A DNA stretch of 64,000 nt from Altimarinus sp041659565 (GCA_041659565.1 JBAZXZ010000005.1:1-64000); one strand, 5' to 3'. Positions 44,940 to 56,940 are shown, counted from the first letter of the stretch. Made by a program: numbers and translations. The notes: a model not told the origin generated them from the sequence alone.

Positions 44940-46643
44940 TTAATAAACTTGCCTTTCATAACATTCTTCACAATAAACCATTTCAGGTCTATCTGGACTA
45001 TAAGTAGTTTTTATATCTTTTCAACATTTATCACATTTTCTATCAAATAATTTTCTTGGATTTCTAAGAGCCATTCTATCAAGATGTCTTTGATTTGGAT
45101 GTCTTCTTGGAATTGGTAGATTATGTTTTCTATAAAAATCTAATTCTTGTTTTATTATTTTAAAAGGTTTTTTTGTAATTTCGCATTCTATTGCCCAATT
45201 AAGTATATCATCTGGAATATCGGTTATATTATCTGGAAGCTTTGATGCAGGGATAATTTTGGAAACTTTTGGAAAAGGAGCTTCATAATCTGACCAAATA
45301 AATCATTTATTTATTGCCTCACTTTTTTCTAATGGAAAATATTCATTTGCTACCGTTTCGTTGTATCAAAATGGAGAAATTGATGAAGGAAAAAATTCTC
45401 ACCATTCTCAAGTTTTCCTCATATGTTCTATGATTTTCGGAACTAGTTTCTCATATTGTTCTTTTGTATATTGTTTGTTTAGAATACAATAAGATTTATC
45501 ACGAAGTCAGATGCATCAGAAAATATTTGAGCAATTAAAACAATTATCTGAGTAGAAAACAAATTTACTCTTAAAACAATAATTTGTGAAACATGCTTGG
45601 TAGGTATTATCAGGAACAATTGATTCATATCATAAATCATGATTTCATCAGATTAAGATATCATAACTTGTTCTCGGATTGTCGGCACCTCACCAATAAT
45701 ATTTACAATTTTCTCAGCTATAAATATTATTTCCTAAAACATTTTTACAATTATTTAGCCTATCACCAATACTATTTGTACAATTATTTTGATGTGTGGA
45801 AATATGAGGTTGTTTTAGAGAAAAATCGTAAAATTCTTTTTTTAAGACTTGTAATTTGTTATATGATCATTGAAAATAATCTTTTATTTTTGTTTTATAA
45901 TCAATTTCTGTATATTTTTCATTAAATATATGATACTTTTTATTTCTGAGTCCAATACATCAAAAACAATCAGAACATCATTTTAAATCAATTCATAAAA
46001 AGCAGTTATTACAATCATTTGAATCTTGGACAAAGAAACAATTATATATATTTCCTCATCATGTGCATTCATAAGCTACTTCAGAGTTAAATATAAGATT
46101 GCAATCAATATTGTATTTAAAATATCATCAGTATTGGCAGTACATAGAATCTTCAGCATGCCAAGCAGTTGTTATCAAATAATTATTTTTTCAGTAAGAA
46201 AAATTGTAACAATATTCAGAGTTTTCGCTATTTATTCAATTATCATTAATCATATTTATTTTTGGAACATCATTTTGAAGAAGTTCCCATTGTTCAAAAA
46301 AGCTTTTCCCAAAATTAAACTCTCTTCCATAATCTATTGCATCCCAATCATCACTCCACCAACAATTTACACAATAAATAGGAAAATTTGAGTATTCATT
46401 ATGTACTGATATAATATTTTTATTACAATTAGTACATTTCAATTTATAATAAATAAATTCATTTCTCCAAGAGGCTCTTCTTTGTTGTCTACAATCTGGA
46501 CATAAAGTAGGTGTTGGAATTAAGTATTTTTTTCAAGAAAAAATAGGCGAAACTTTTTCATAAAACTCTAAATCTTTGTCTGTAATTTCAAAAGAAACTC
46601 AACAATGTTTGCAAATTTTTGTTTCTACTATTTTTTCTTGCAT
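44940..46643 (-). CDS. Cys-rich zinc-ribbon array protein 7 (intact second ribbon)
   Basis: 567 aa. N-ribbon CKHCGVSFEITDKD ... CPDCRQQRRASG. The second ribbon keeps its four cysteines: CTNCNKNIISVHN ... IYCVNCWWSDD. First half end CFGCIGLRNKKYHIFNEKY, second half end FGCIGLRDKSYCILNKQY. C-terminal ribbon CDKCGKDIKTTYSPDRPEMVYCEECYERQVY. The terminator lies right after its stop. The intact form shows that the degenerate CDATGKD segment of the other members is a decayed zinc ribbon. Confidence 0.85.
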
Positions 46644-46656
46644 TTTATAAAACTTA

Positions 46657-48351
46657 TTAATAAACTTGCCTTTCATAACATTCTTCACAATAAACTATTT
46701 CTTTTTTATCTGGAGAATATGTAGTTTTTATATCATTTCCACATTTATTACATTTTCTATCAAATAATTTCCTTGGATTTCTAAGAGCCATTCTATCAAG
46801 ATGTCTAAGGTCAGGATGTCTTCTAGGAATTGGTAGATTATGTTTTCTATAAAATTCAAGTTCTTGAGATATTATTTTAAAAGGTTTTTTTGTTAATTCA
46901 CACTCAATTGCCCAATTAAGTATATCATCAGGAATATCTTTTATATTATCTGGAAGCATATTTGCAGGAATTATTTTTTCTACTTTTGGAAAAGGAATTT
47001 CATAGTCTGACCATTTAAATCATTTTTCTATTGCTTCATTTTTAGAAAGTGGAAAATATTCATTCGCAACTGTTTCATTGTATCAAAAAGGAGAAATAGA
47101 ACTTGGGAAAAATTCTCACCATTCACCAGTTTTCTTCATATGTTCAATGATTTTTGGCACTAGTTCTTCATATTCTTCTTTTGTATATTGTTTATTTAGG
47201 ATGCAGTATTGTTTTGAAACCATACCTACACATCCAAAAAGATTTGATGAATTATTGTAAATTGTATTTGAGTAATAAATATTATTACATCATTGTACTA
47301 CAATATTTGAAAAGAAAACATTATATCATCAAATTCATACAACATGTGAATTATAGATTCTATCAAGTCCAGCTATTCAAAAACCAGAAACATCATAAGA
47401 AGACTTAATATCATGAACTCAAAAACAATATTTACAGTCTTCAGCATTATAAATTTCATAAGAATTAGATACATTTTTTGAGTCATAAATATAATTTCCG
47501 GTAACATTTTCTGACCTGTTTGTAATCATAAATTTTTTTGGATACTCAAGAAAATTATTAAATTTTATTTTTTTAGTTTCTAAAATTTTTGTAAGTTCTT
47601 TTATATATTCTTCTTTTGTATATTGTTTATTATAAATCTGATATTCAGAGTTACTAAGATTTGCACATCAAAAACAATTTTTGCATCATATAAGACTATC
47701 ACACTCATAACATTCATTACAATCTATAGAATTGACTATATAAAAACAATTATAACAATTTTCTACTCAAATTGCCTGATAACAAAAATTTGAATTATGT
47801 GTTGAATAACAATCTATACAGTTCTCATTTTTTGTAGAAGAAGAAAGATTTATACAATCTCTATTAAAATCAGAATCAAAAATAAGATAACAATTTTTGT
47901 TTGATCAAGCAAAATTTGTATAAGCTGAATTTTCATCTTTAGTATAATCTGTGGTAAGTGAAACTAAAGGAACTTCCTTATATAATTCTTCAAATTGTTC
48001 AAAAAATCTTTTAGAAAAATCAAATTCTTTTCCATAATCTAAAGCATTCCAACTATCAGACCACCATTTTTCTTGAGAATACACTTTATATTTTTTATCT
48101 GGAGAATACATCGAAATAATATCTTTTCCAGTTGCATCACATTTTCTTTTATATAACTTTCTTTCATTTCTGAAAGTGAGTCTTTCTTGTTGTCTACAAT
48201 CTGGACAAAGTGTTGGAGAAGGAATAGAGTATTTTTTTCAATTAAAAATAGGTGAAATTTTATCGTAAAATTCTAGGTCTTTGTCTGTTATATCAAAATC
48301 TACAGAACATAATTTACATTTTTTTGTTTCTACTATATTTTCTTGTTGCAT
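46657..48351 (-). CDS. Cys-rich zinc-ribbon array protein 8
   Basis: 564 aa. N-ribbon CKLCSVDFDITDKD ... CPDCRQQERLTF, second ribbon reduced (CDATGKDIISMYSPDK). Cys-rich first half with DCNECYECDSLIGCKNC, ending CFGCANLSNSEYQIYNKQY; second half ends LFGCVGMVSKQYCILNKQY. C-terminal ribbon CNKCGNDIKTTYSPDKKEIVYCEECYERQVY. Thirteen bases to the next array gene, so likely cotranscribed with it. Confidence 0.85.
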
Positions 48352-48369
48352 AATTTTAAAATTAAAATA

Positions 48370-50184
48370 TTAATAAATTTCTTTGTTATAACACTCTTCA
48401 CAGTAAACTATTTCTTCTCTATCAGGAGAATAACTGGTTTTTATATTAATTCAACATTTATTACAAATTCTCGTAAACAATTTTCTAGGATTTCTAAGAG
48501 CTATTCTATCTAGATGTCTTTGATCAGGATGTCTTTTTGGTATAGGTAGATTATGTTTTTTATAAAAAGCTAGTTCTTGAGCTATTATTTTAAATGGTTT
48601 TTTTGTAACTTCACACTCAATTGCCCGATTTAGGATATCATCTGGAATATTTGAAATATTCTCAGGAAGTTTTGATGCAGGAATAATTTTTTCTACTTTT
48701 GGGAAAGGAGTTTCGTATGTGGACCAGTTAAAAATTGGTCAATTTTTAAATTGTCATGCTGAACTTGTTTCAGTATCTTTGATACTATGTTTTTGTAAAA
48801 ATTCTTGCATTATAGATCCTGAACTAAATTCAGGATGACGGTTATCAAGTACTTCATCTATACTAACTGGAAAATACTCCATTGCTACTGTTTCATTATA
48901 TCCAAAAGGCGAAATTGAACTAGGGAAAAATTCTCACCATTCACCAGTTTTCATCATATATTCAATTATCTTTGGAACTAATTCTTCATACTCTTCTTTT
49001 GTATATTGTTTATTTAGGATGCAGTAAGATTTGTTTTTTAGTCAAACACAACCAAACAGGTTTGAGGAATTATTAAGACAAAAACTTGAATATAAAATAT
49101 CACTTACTTCATTCCAACAATAATCTACAAAAGAACAATGTTGCATATTACTTCCTGATGAATTAGCCTCATATGAAAATTGGATATTATTTCCAAAATT
49201 TGCTATATCATAGCTCATAAAATTATTTTCTCTCAAATCATAACAATATTTAATTTTCTGAGTATCAACAACATCATAACAATAATGAGCATTTTTAGAA
49301 TCATAAATATTATCTCATATACAATCCTCACAATTATTTAAAATAGCAAATTTATGAGGAACTTTTAATTTTTCTTGTAAAAATAAATCATATATTTCTT
49401 TAAATGATAAATTTTCTTTAATTTGTTTAATTTTAGAAAAATATTCAGTTTCGGAGTAAGATTTATTAAATATATAATACTTTTTATTATGTAATCAAAC
49501 ACAACCAATACAATCTGAACAACTATTGCAGTCAAAACAATAAGAACTATCTTTACAGTTTTTACAATTTTGTAAATATAAACCATTATAACATTGATGA
49601 CAATCTATGCATTGATAACAAATTTCACTATCAAATACTCGTAAACAATCTATTACATCTCTACTTTTAGATAATCCTTTACAATAATAACAATTTTCTC
49701 AATATATAGCATTAAAACAAAGATATGAATTTTTCATTCAAGTTGTTGCATTGCAATATTCACTATTTTCTGGAGTAGTATTAATCATACTTAAATGAGG
49801 GACCACCATTTTTAATTCATTAAACTGTTCGAAAAAACTCTTTGAAAAATCAAAATCTCTTCAATAATTTATAGCATCCCATTTATCACTCCACCATATT
49901 TCTTGATCATAAACTTTATATGGCTTATCTGGACTGTATATTGAAACTATATCTTTTCAACTTAAATCACATTTTCTTTTATATAAATTTCTTTCATTTT
50001 TCCAAGATAATCTTCTTTGTTGTCTACAATCTGGACATAGAATTGGAGTGGGAATAGTATATTTAACTCAATTAAAAACAGGAGAGATTTTATCATAAAA
50101 TCCCAGGTCTTTATCTGTAATTTCAAACTTTGAATTACAGTGTTTACATAATTTTGACTCTATTATTTTTTCATTTTCAAACAT
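48370..50184 (-). CDS. Cys-rich zinc-ribbon array protein 9 (ATPase-coupled)
   Basis: 604 aa. Starts MFENEKIIESKLCKHC, unlike the MQQEK start of most members. Reduced second ribbon CDLSGKDIVSIYSPDK. First half has EICYQCIDCHQCYNG and CKNCKDSSYCFDCNSCSDCIGC. A type 1 palindromic element is in frame at 48753-48839. C-terminal ribbon CNKC ... CEECYNKEIY, where the expected RKC is RIC. CGG at 48625-48627 replaces the conserved Trp. Its start lies three bases below the stop of the DUF4143 ATPase (TAA ATC ATG), implying coupled translation. Confidence 0.86.
48753..48839 (-). repeat. In-frame palindromic element, type 1, in array protein 9
   Basis: 87 bp (29 codons) with ends gtcatgctgaac and, complementary, gtcatcctgaat. 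At the same protein site as the element in array protein 3. Confidence 0.9.
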
Positions 50185-50187
50185 GAT

Positions 50188-51414
50188 TTATAAATTATCT
50201 ATAAAATCTTTAAAACTAATTAATTCAAAATTGTCGTTTTTATCAAAATGAATTTCTTTTAAAAAATATACTAGTATATTTTTTTCATTATTATTTGGAA
50301 ATACTTTTGTTTCTCTTGTATAATTATCATTATTTAACTCATAACAAACTTGCACATTTGTTTTTATTTCTGGAATGTAAAAATCTATTTCTCATACATC
50401 TTTTTTAAAATATACTTTTTCATATTTCTTTAAAAGTTCAAAGAAAATTATATTTTCAAAAGATTGTCATAAATTTTGTTTATTTCATAGTATTTTATTG
50501 AATCAAATATTATATAAAAAAGCTTTTTTTGATGCTTTAGGATTGTAAAAATTGTCTAACTCATAAGTATAAAAAACATTTTTGATATATTCGTAATATT
50601 CATATAAAGTTGTTTTTCATATTTTAATATTTAATGATTTCAGTTCATTATATATTTTATTAATATTTATATGTTTTGTAAAAGAATTTGTAATACTTTT
50701 AAGCATATACTTTAATGAAAATTCGTTTTCTATTTTGTATCTTTCTATTAAATCTTTATAAATCATTACATCAAAATAGGTTTTGAGGTTATCTATTTTA
50801 AAAAGATTGTTAGTAGATAATATAATTTCGGGAAAGGTTCAAAATTCTAAATTTTCATTAAAAATATTTTTTATGATAGCTTGCTCTTGAGTAGAATAAT
50901 TCTTTTTAATTTCTATATTTTTAAATCTTAAAACTTCTTTAAATGTTAAAGGAAAAACTTTATATTCAAAAACTCTTCATCTAAAATGTGTAGATAATTC
51001 GCTTGAAAGTAATTTAGAATTACTTCAACTTAGAAAAATCTTGTATCATAAATTAAATAAACTTAAAATAAATTCTTTAAAATTTAAAATATCTTGAATC
51101 TCATCAAAAATAAAAAATGGTTCTTTATCAGGGTACAGTTCTTTAAAATTGAGTAATAATTTTTGAAAATCAATTATTTCTCAAGTATTCATAGAAAAGT
51201 CTATGAATACAATTTGTTCTAATTCTATTTTACCACTTTTAATAAGCTCTTTAACGAAATCTATCATTAAAAATGTTTTTCCAACTCTTCTTGGTCATAC
51301 AAAACTTACTATTTTATTGAGTTTTAATAAATCATCATAAAAAACATAATCTCTTTTTATAGTTTGTATGTTTTTTATTAAATTCTGATTATATAAAATT
51401 ACTTCCTTAAACAT
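50188..51414 (-). CDS. AAA ATPase with DUF4143 domain, copy 1
   Basis: 408 aa. Walker A GPRRVGKTFL at about residue 34, Walker B FFIFDEIQD, sensor-like FLSGSNSKLLSSEL, then a helical domain and the DUF4143-type C-terminus (FENIIFFELLKKYEKVYFKKD...EIDFY), a PD-(D/E)XK-like fold. Such ATPases are common in CPR and archaea and their role is unknown; DNA or regulation links have been proposed. Sequence differs clearly from copy 2 at 54949. The gene has its own upstream gap with a palindrome and is followed directly by array protein 9. Confidence 0.9.
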
Positions 51415-51442
51415 ATCTATAAGTATAAAAACTAGAATAATT

Positions 51443-51458
51443 TACTTATACATAAGTA
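51443..51458. promoter_or_regulatory. Palindrome upstream of ATPase copy 1
   Basis: tacttat-ac-ataagta, perfect 7-bp arms, 29 bases before the ATPase start in a 74-base gap that must hold its promoter. A further ataagtata lies at 51418-51426. Candidate operator. Confidence 0.45.
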
Positions 51459-51488
51459 TATATTAATTAATTTTAAAATCAAATTTTT

Positions 51489-53183
51489 TTAATAAATTTC
51501 CTTATTATAACACTCTTCACAATAAACTATCTCACTTCTATCTGGAGAATAAGTTGTTTTAATATCTATACCACATTTATCACATTTTCTATCAAACAGT
51601 TTTCTAGGATTTCTTAGTTTCATTCTATCCAAATGTCTTTGATCAGGATGTCTTTTTGGGATTGGTAAATTATGTTTTCTATAAAATTCTAGTTCTTGGT
51701 TAATTATTTTAAATGGTTTTTTTGTGATTTCGCATTCTATTGCCCGATTAAGTATATCATCTGGAATATCTGAAATATTTTCAGGTAGTTTTGATGCAGG
51801 AATAATCTTATCAACTTTTGGGAAAGGAGATTCATAATCTGACCATTTAAATCATTTTTCTATTGCTTCATTTTTTAAAAGTGGAAAATATTCATTTGCA
51901 ACTGTTTCATTGTATCAAAAAGGAGAAATAGAACTCGGAAAGAAATCTCACCATTCTCAAGTTTTTTTCATATGTTCTATGATTTTTGGGACTAATTCTT
52001 CATATTGTTCTTTTGTGTATTGTTTATTTAAGATGCAATATTGTTCGTTTGAATGAAGTCAAACACATCAAAAACAATTATGTATATTATTATTAAATAT
52101 ACAATAAGTTAAATTAGATCAAGACCAACATTGAACACAATATTTACAATTATAAACTCAAATTCAGCAATTTATTGATTCAAAAATAAATTCTGCATCT
52201 CTTCAAGCAGTGCTTACATCAACACATTTTTTTGCATTTCTCCAAACATGTTCTCAATATTTACAATCTTCAGCATCGTGAGCATGATTACAATAAATAC
52301 AATTTTTTGAATCTTCAATTTGATTTCATAGACAATTAATCGAATTTAAAATTCTTAAATATTTTTTTGGATAATTTTGAGAAAGGTTTAAAAATTTTTC
52401 TTTAAAAACATTATTAACAGAAAATTCTTCTATTTTTTTAAAATATTCTTCTTTTGAATAAGGTTTATTAAAAATATAAAATTCCTTGTCTTGTAAATTA
52501 GCACATCAAAAACAATTTTTACATCAGATACAATCTTCTAAAAAATATGAATCAGAACAATTTTTACACGAAAATAAATATTTTGAATTAAAACAATCAT
52601 AACAATCTAAACTTTCATAACATAATTCACATTGGTGCATAAAATTACAATCAGTACAACGATTACATTTTTGTAACCAATGTCAAAAAAGACAATCTTC
52701 ATTATTTGAACTTTCAAATATTAAATAACAGTTTTTATTATCTGCTGTTAAATTACAATAGTCAGAATTTTGGTTATTTGCTCATATTACATTTTGTTTT
52801 GGTACATTTTCTAGAAGTTCATTAAATTGTTCAAAAAAACTTCTATTAAAATCAAAATCTTTTCCATAGTTTAGAACATTCCATTTATCACTCCACCAAT
52901 AATCCTGATGATAAACTTTATATTGTTTATCTGGAGAATAAATTGAAATTATATCTTTTCCAGTTGCATCACATTTTCTTTTATAAAGTTTTCTTTCATT
53001 ACGAAAACTAAGTCTTCTTTGCTCTCTGCAATCTGGACATAGAGTAGGAGTGGTAATTTGAAAAATTTCACCATTAAAATTTGGTGAAATTTTATTATAA
53101 AACTCTAAATCTTTGTCTGTAATTTCAAACTTTGAATTACAGTGTTTACATAATTTTGACTCTATTATTTTTTCTTGTTGCAT
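51489..53183 (-). CDS. Cys-rich zinc-ribbon array protein 10
   Basis: 564 aa. The start MQQEKIIESKLCKHC is chosen because all paralogues begin here; an ATG 51 bases upstream would add an unlike 17 residues. N-ribbon CKHC ... CPDCREQRRLSF; second ribbon reduced (CDATGKD). First half CNRCTDCNFMHQCELCYE and CKNCSDSYFLEDCIGCKNC. C-terminal ribbon CDKCGIDIKTTY ... YCEECYNKEIY. CGG at 51744-51746 replaces the conserved Trp. Nineteen bases from array protein 11. Confidence 0.86.
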
Positions 53184-53202
53184 AAAATTTTGAATTATTA
53201 TA

Positions 53203-54945
53203 TTAATAAATTTCTTTGTTATAACACTCTTCACAATAAACTATTTCTTTTCTGTCAGGATTATAAGTAGTTTTTATTGTAATTCAACACTTATCACATT
53301 TTCTATCAAATAATTTTCTAGGATTTCTTAAAGATACTCTATCAAGATGTCTTTGATCTGGATGTCTTCTTGGTATTAGTAGATTATGTTTTCTATAAAA
53401 TTCTAATTCTTGTTTTATTATTTTAAAAGGTTTCTTTGTTATTTCACATTCTATTGCCCGATTAAGTATATCATCAGGAATATCTGAAATATTATCTGGA
53501 AGTTTTGATGCAGGAATTATTTTTTCTACTTTTGGAAAAGGAGCTTCGTAAGTGGACCAGTTAAATAATCCCCCGACTTCCACTCCGTTTCAGTTGTCCC
53601 CCTTATTAAGGGGGATGTCATTTATGACTGGGGGATTTATAGGAAAATACTCATTTGCTACAGTTTCATTATACCCAAAAGGTGAAATTGAACTAGGAAA
53701 AAATTCTCACCATTCTCAAGTTTTTTTCATATGTTCTATGATTTTTGGTACTAATTCTTCATACTCTTCTTTTGTATATTGTTTGTTTAGGATGCAGTAT
53801 TGCTCATTTGAATGAAGTCAAACACATCAAAAACAATTTTTAACTCAATTTACACAAAAAAAACAATATGTTAAATTATCGACATTGTTCCAACAGTCAA
53901 AACAAAAATATAAATTTGATCAATATCATACAACAGATCATTCATATGCTTTGCTTAGTCATACTCAAAAATAATTTACATCAAATATATCTTCAGAATT
54001 AACAATGTTTGTAGAATACCTTATATCTCTAGAATTTGCAATTTCAAAGCTGTTATAAATATCTTTAGATCATGAAATAAGATCTCATAATATATTTTCA
54101 GAATTTTTTACATCAACTAATGCATTTCTTGGAGATTTTCAAAGTAAATTTTGATATCAATTTTTAATATCATTTTTTGTTAATTTTTCTAATTTTTTAA
54201 AATATTCTTCTTTTGAGTATTTTATATTAAATATACAGAATTCTGAATTATTTAGGCTTACACATCAGGTACAATTATTACATCAAATACAAGAAAAAAC
54301 ATAATTACATTCTCTACAATTATATGAATACATTCAATTTTTTACATCATAGCATTGTATACATCTTATACAATTATAACATTGTTCACTTTCTCAAACT
54401 CACAAACTATCAATACAATATTTAGAAGAGAATATATTTTGTCAATAATAACAATCTTCATCCATATCAGCATTAAAAATCAAGTAGCAATTTTTACAAT
54501 GTCATGCTTGACTTACAAAATCACAATTTTCCATATTTAAATTTGAAAGCGACATTTTTGGTACAATTAAATCTAATTCATGAAATTGTTCAAAAAAACT
54601 TTTAGAAAAATCAAAATCTTTTCAATAGCTTTTTGCATCCCATTTATCAGTAAACCAATCCTCATAATGATATACTTTATATTTTTTATCTGGGGAATAC
54701 ATAGAAAAAATCTTTTTTCAAGTCAAATCACAAGTTCTAAAAACTATAGTTTTTTCATTTCTAAATGATAATCTCCTTTGTTGTCTACAGTCTGGGCATA
54801 GAGTTGGAGGTGGAATTAAGTATTTTTTTCATCAAAAAATAGGACTTACTTTTTCATAAAACTCTAAATCTTTGTCTGTAATTTCAAATTTTGAATTACA
54901 GTGTTTACATAATTTTGACTCTACTACTTTTTCACTGTCAAACAT
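53203..54945 (-). CDS. Cys-rich zinc-ribbon array protein 11 (ATPase-coupled)
   Basis: 580 aa. Starts MFDSEKVVESKLCKHC, the same type of start as array protein 9. Second ribbon reduced to CDLTGKKIFSMYSPDK. Cys-rich first half includes EQCYNCIRCIQCYD and CREC...CIGCNNCTGC. In-frame type 2 element at 53567-53637. C-terminal ribbon CDKCGITIKTTY ... CEECYNKEIY. CGG at 53458-53460 replaces the conserved Trp. It starts three bases below the stop of DUF4143 ATPase copy 2, the same junction as at 50184-50190. Confidence 0.86.
53567..53637 (-). repeat. In-frame palindromic element, type 2, in array protein 11
   Basis: Ends aatcccccgac and gactgggggatt with an inner cccccttattaaggggg hairpin. Same site and nearly the same sequence as 31950-32020, whereas other paralogues have a short NEYFPLxKxEAIxKG at this place. 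Confidence 0.9.
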
Positions 54946-54948
54946 GAT

Positions 54949-56130
54949 TTAGAAAGTTAAACTATAAAAATTTTCTTTATTGATTATAAGAGAATTAAAT
55001 CATTCATGATGCTTATTAAAACTATTTATTCAATCTAAATCTGATTTTTTTGTTTTTTCTTTGTATTTTACTTCATATATTTTTTTAAGACTTTCAAAAA
55101 CAAAATCAACTTCATTTACTCCATTTTTTGTTCTCCAAAACTTTATTTCTTCATAATTAATTCATTTTTTAAGAAATTCAGAGTAAATGAAATTTTCAAA
55201 AAGTAATCATTTTTCATCATCTAGAAACTCAAATCTATTAATCAAAAAATTCCTAAATCCATTATCAATAAAATAAAATTTAGGCATTTTAACTATTTCT
55301 TTAAGTTTATTTGTAAAGAATGGTTTTAATGGATAAACAAGCAATGATTTAAACATCAAATCAAAATAATATTCACTAGTAGGCTGACTAACTCATATTT
55401 CTTTGGCTATTTCATTGATATTTAATAAATTTCCATTTCTTATAGCTAATTGTTTCAAAAAATTATTAAACTTATAAGCTTCTCTTATTTCAATTAATAT
55501 ATCTTTATTGAACCAAAAGCTAAATATATCTTGTAATATTTGCTTTTTTTCTTCGCCTTTTTTTTGCAAAACAACTTCAGGGTATCATCCCCAAACTAGA
55601 AATTCTTCTAGATAATAATATATTTTTGATTTATTTAATGGATTTTGTTTAAATTCTTCAACTTTATCTACATCTACTTTTTCTTTCCAAATTAAAAATT
55701 CGTCAAAATCTAAAGGAAACATATTTATGACCCTTTTTCTTCAAGCAAATGACTCTTTTATATTTTTATTAATTTCTATATTATTTGATCAAGATAAGAT
55801 TATTCTTAGATTTTCATATTCATCATAAAGAGATTTTATAACCCAATCAATATTTTTAACTTTGTGAAATTCATCTAAGAATAAATAAAAAAGTTCATTT
55901 TTATTGAACCCATTTTTTAAAAGTAAGTTATTTATACTTCAGAAATCTTTAAAGTATTCGTGATAATCAAGAATTTCTAGATTTAAAAATAGTTTTTTTT
56001 CACTTTGTATTCAAGAAAATATACTTTTTAACAAAGTAGTTTTTCAAACTTGTCTGGGTCAGATAAGAAAAATTATCTTTCTTTCGTCTAAAGTATCTAT
56101 AATAATTTGCTCTTTTTTCCTAAATTCCAT
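54949..56130 (-). CDS. AAA ATPase with DUF4143 domain, copy 2
   Basis: 393 aa. Walker A RPRQVGKTTLL at about residue 24, Walker B YLFLDEFHKV, SGSNNIEINKN sensor segment, then PEVVLQKKGEEKK and a DUF4143-type C-terminus with EVDFVFE and YEVKYKEK, a PD-(D/E)XK-like core. It shares domain order with copy 1 but little sequence, so the two ATPases are not a recent duplication. Transcribed into array protein 11. Upstream gap of 91 bases carries attactat ... atagtaat (56140-56175), a possible operator. Confidence 0.9.
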
Positions 56131-56221
56131 AATCTAAAGTATTACTATTTTAAAGTATAACTATATTATAGTAATAATATTATAAATTACAAATTTATTT
56201 TACAAGTTTAATATACTTTCT

Positions 56222-56875
56222 CTATTTTTTAATCTGTTTTACAAAATCTTCAAAATACTCTCTATAATTTTTCATATAATATATCAAATCTCATGTAAAT
56301 GTACTTGGAAAATCTACAATTTCTTTATCAAGTTCATCTAGGTAGTAAAACAAAACACCTTTAGCTTCTTTATCTACATTTCTTATTGATCAATCATATA
56401 CTCAAATGTATAAATGAACTTTATTAGATATTTCAATATTTTTTCAATCAATTATCTTATCAATATGAACTAATTGAGTTCAGAAATTTTTTATTACGGA
56501 AATTGTTGCTGTATAATTACTTAATAATTTTAGAGTCTTATCAAAATCATCATCATTATTTAAAACTATTGATGGAACTTGTAATTCTTGAACCGTTTCA
56601 AGCATCACAGAAAAATTTGGTGAATTACCATAATCAATATGTCATCAAATTGATTTATCGATTAAGTTAGCATTATGAGCTTTTAAATTGGATCTTTTTT
56701 GAAGAATGAGTTGTCATTCTTTGTTAAATAAAAAGATATTTATAATCTCAACAGCTTTAGTTGGTTTTCAATTTTTTTGAAATTCCTCAACTTGTTCACT
56801 ATAAAAAGTCTTTCTGTCCATTGGAAAGCTGATATAAGGATTATCAAGAGCTATTACATTTACTAATTCTGACAT
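56222..56875 (-). CDS. Nudix-like hydrolase with degenerate Nudix box
   Basis: 217 aa. KAVEIINIFLFNKEWQLILQKRS and GGHIDYGNSPNFSVMLETVQEL match the strand and box region of IPP-isomerase/Nudix proteins. The consensus GX5EX7REUXEEXGU is altered: Ser where the first Glu should be and ETVQEL in place of REUXEE. Catalysis may be reduced. The C-terminal part (IKNFGTQLVHIDKII...) is beta-rich. TAG stop. Confidence 0.65.
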
Positions 56876-56940
56876 AAATAAAATACTAAAAATTAATTTT
56901 TAGTATTTTATGATAAAAGTATAGATTTGCAAATAAAAGA

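Noticed and set aside
45593..46391. Plus-strand frames of 110 and 121 aa
   Set aside because: Antisense shadows of the array protein at 44940-46643, created by its repetitive Cys/Asn codons.
53184..53234. Upstream ATG for array protein 10 (adds 17 residues)
   Set aside because: The added residues match no paralogue and overlap the 3' end of the preceding gene's intergenic space; the conserved start is at 53183.
31685..54945. Frameshifted or degraded pseudogenes in the array
   Set aside because: The breaks vanish when TGA is read as Gly; start and stop of each gene are in one frame and the ends are conserved.
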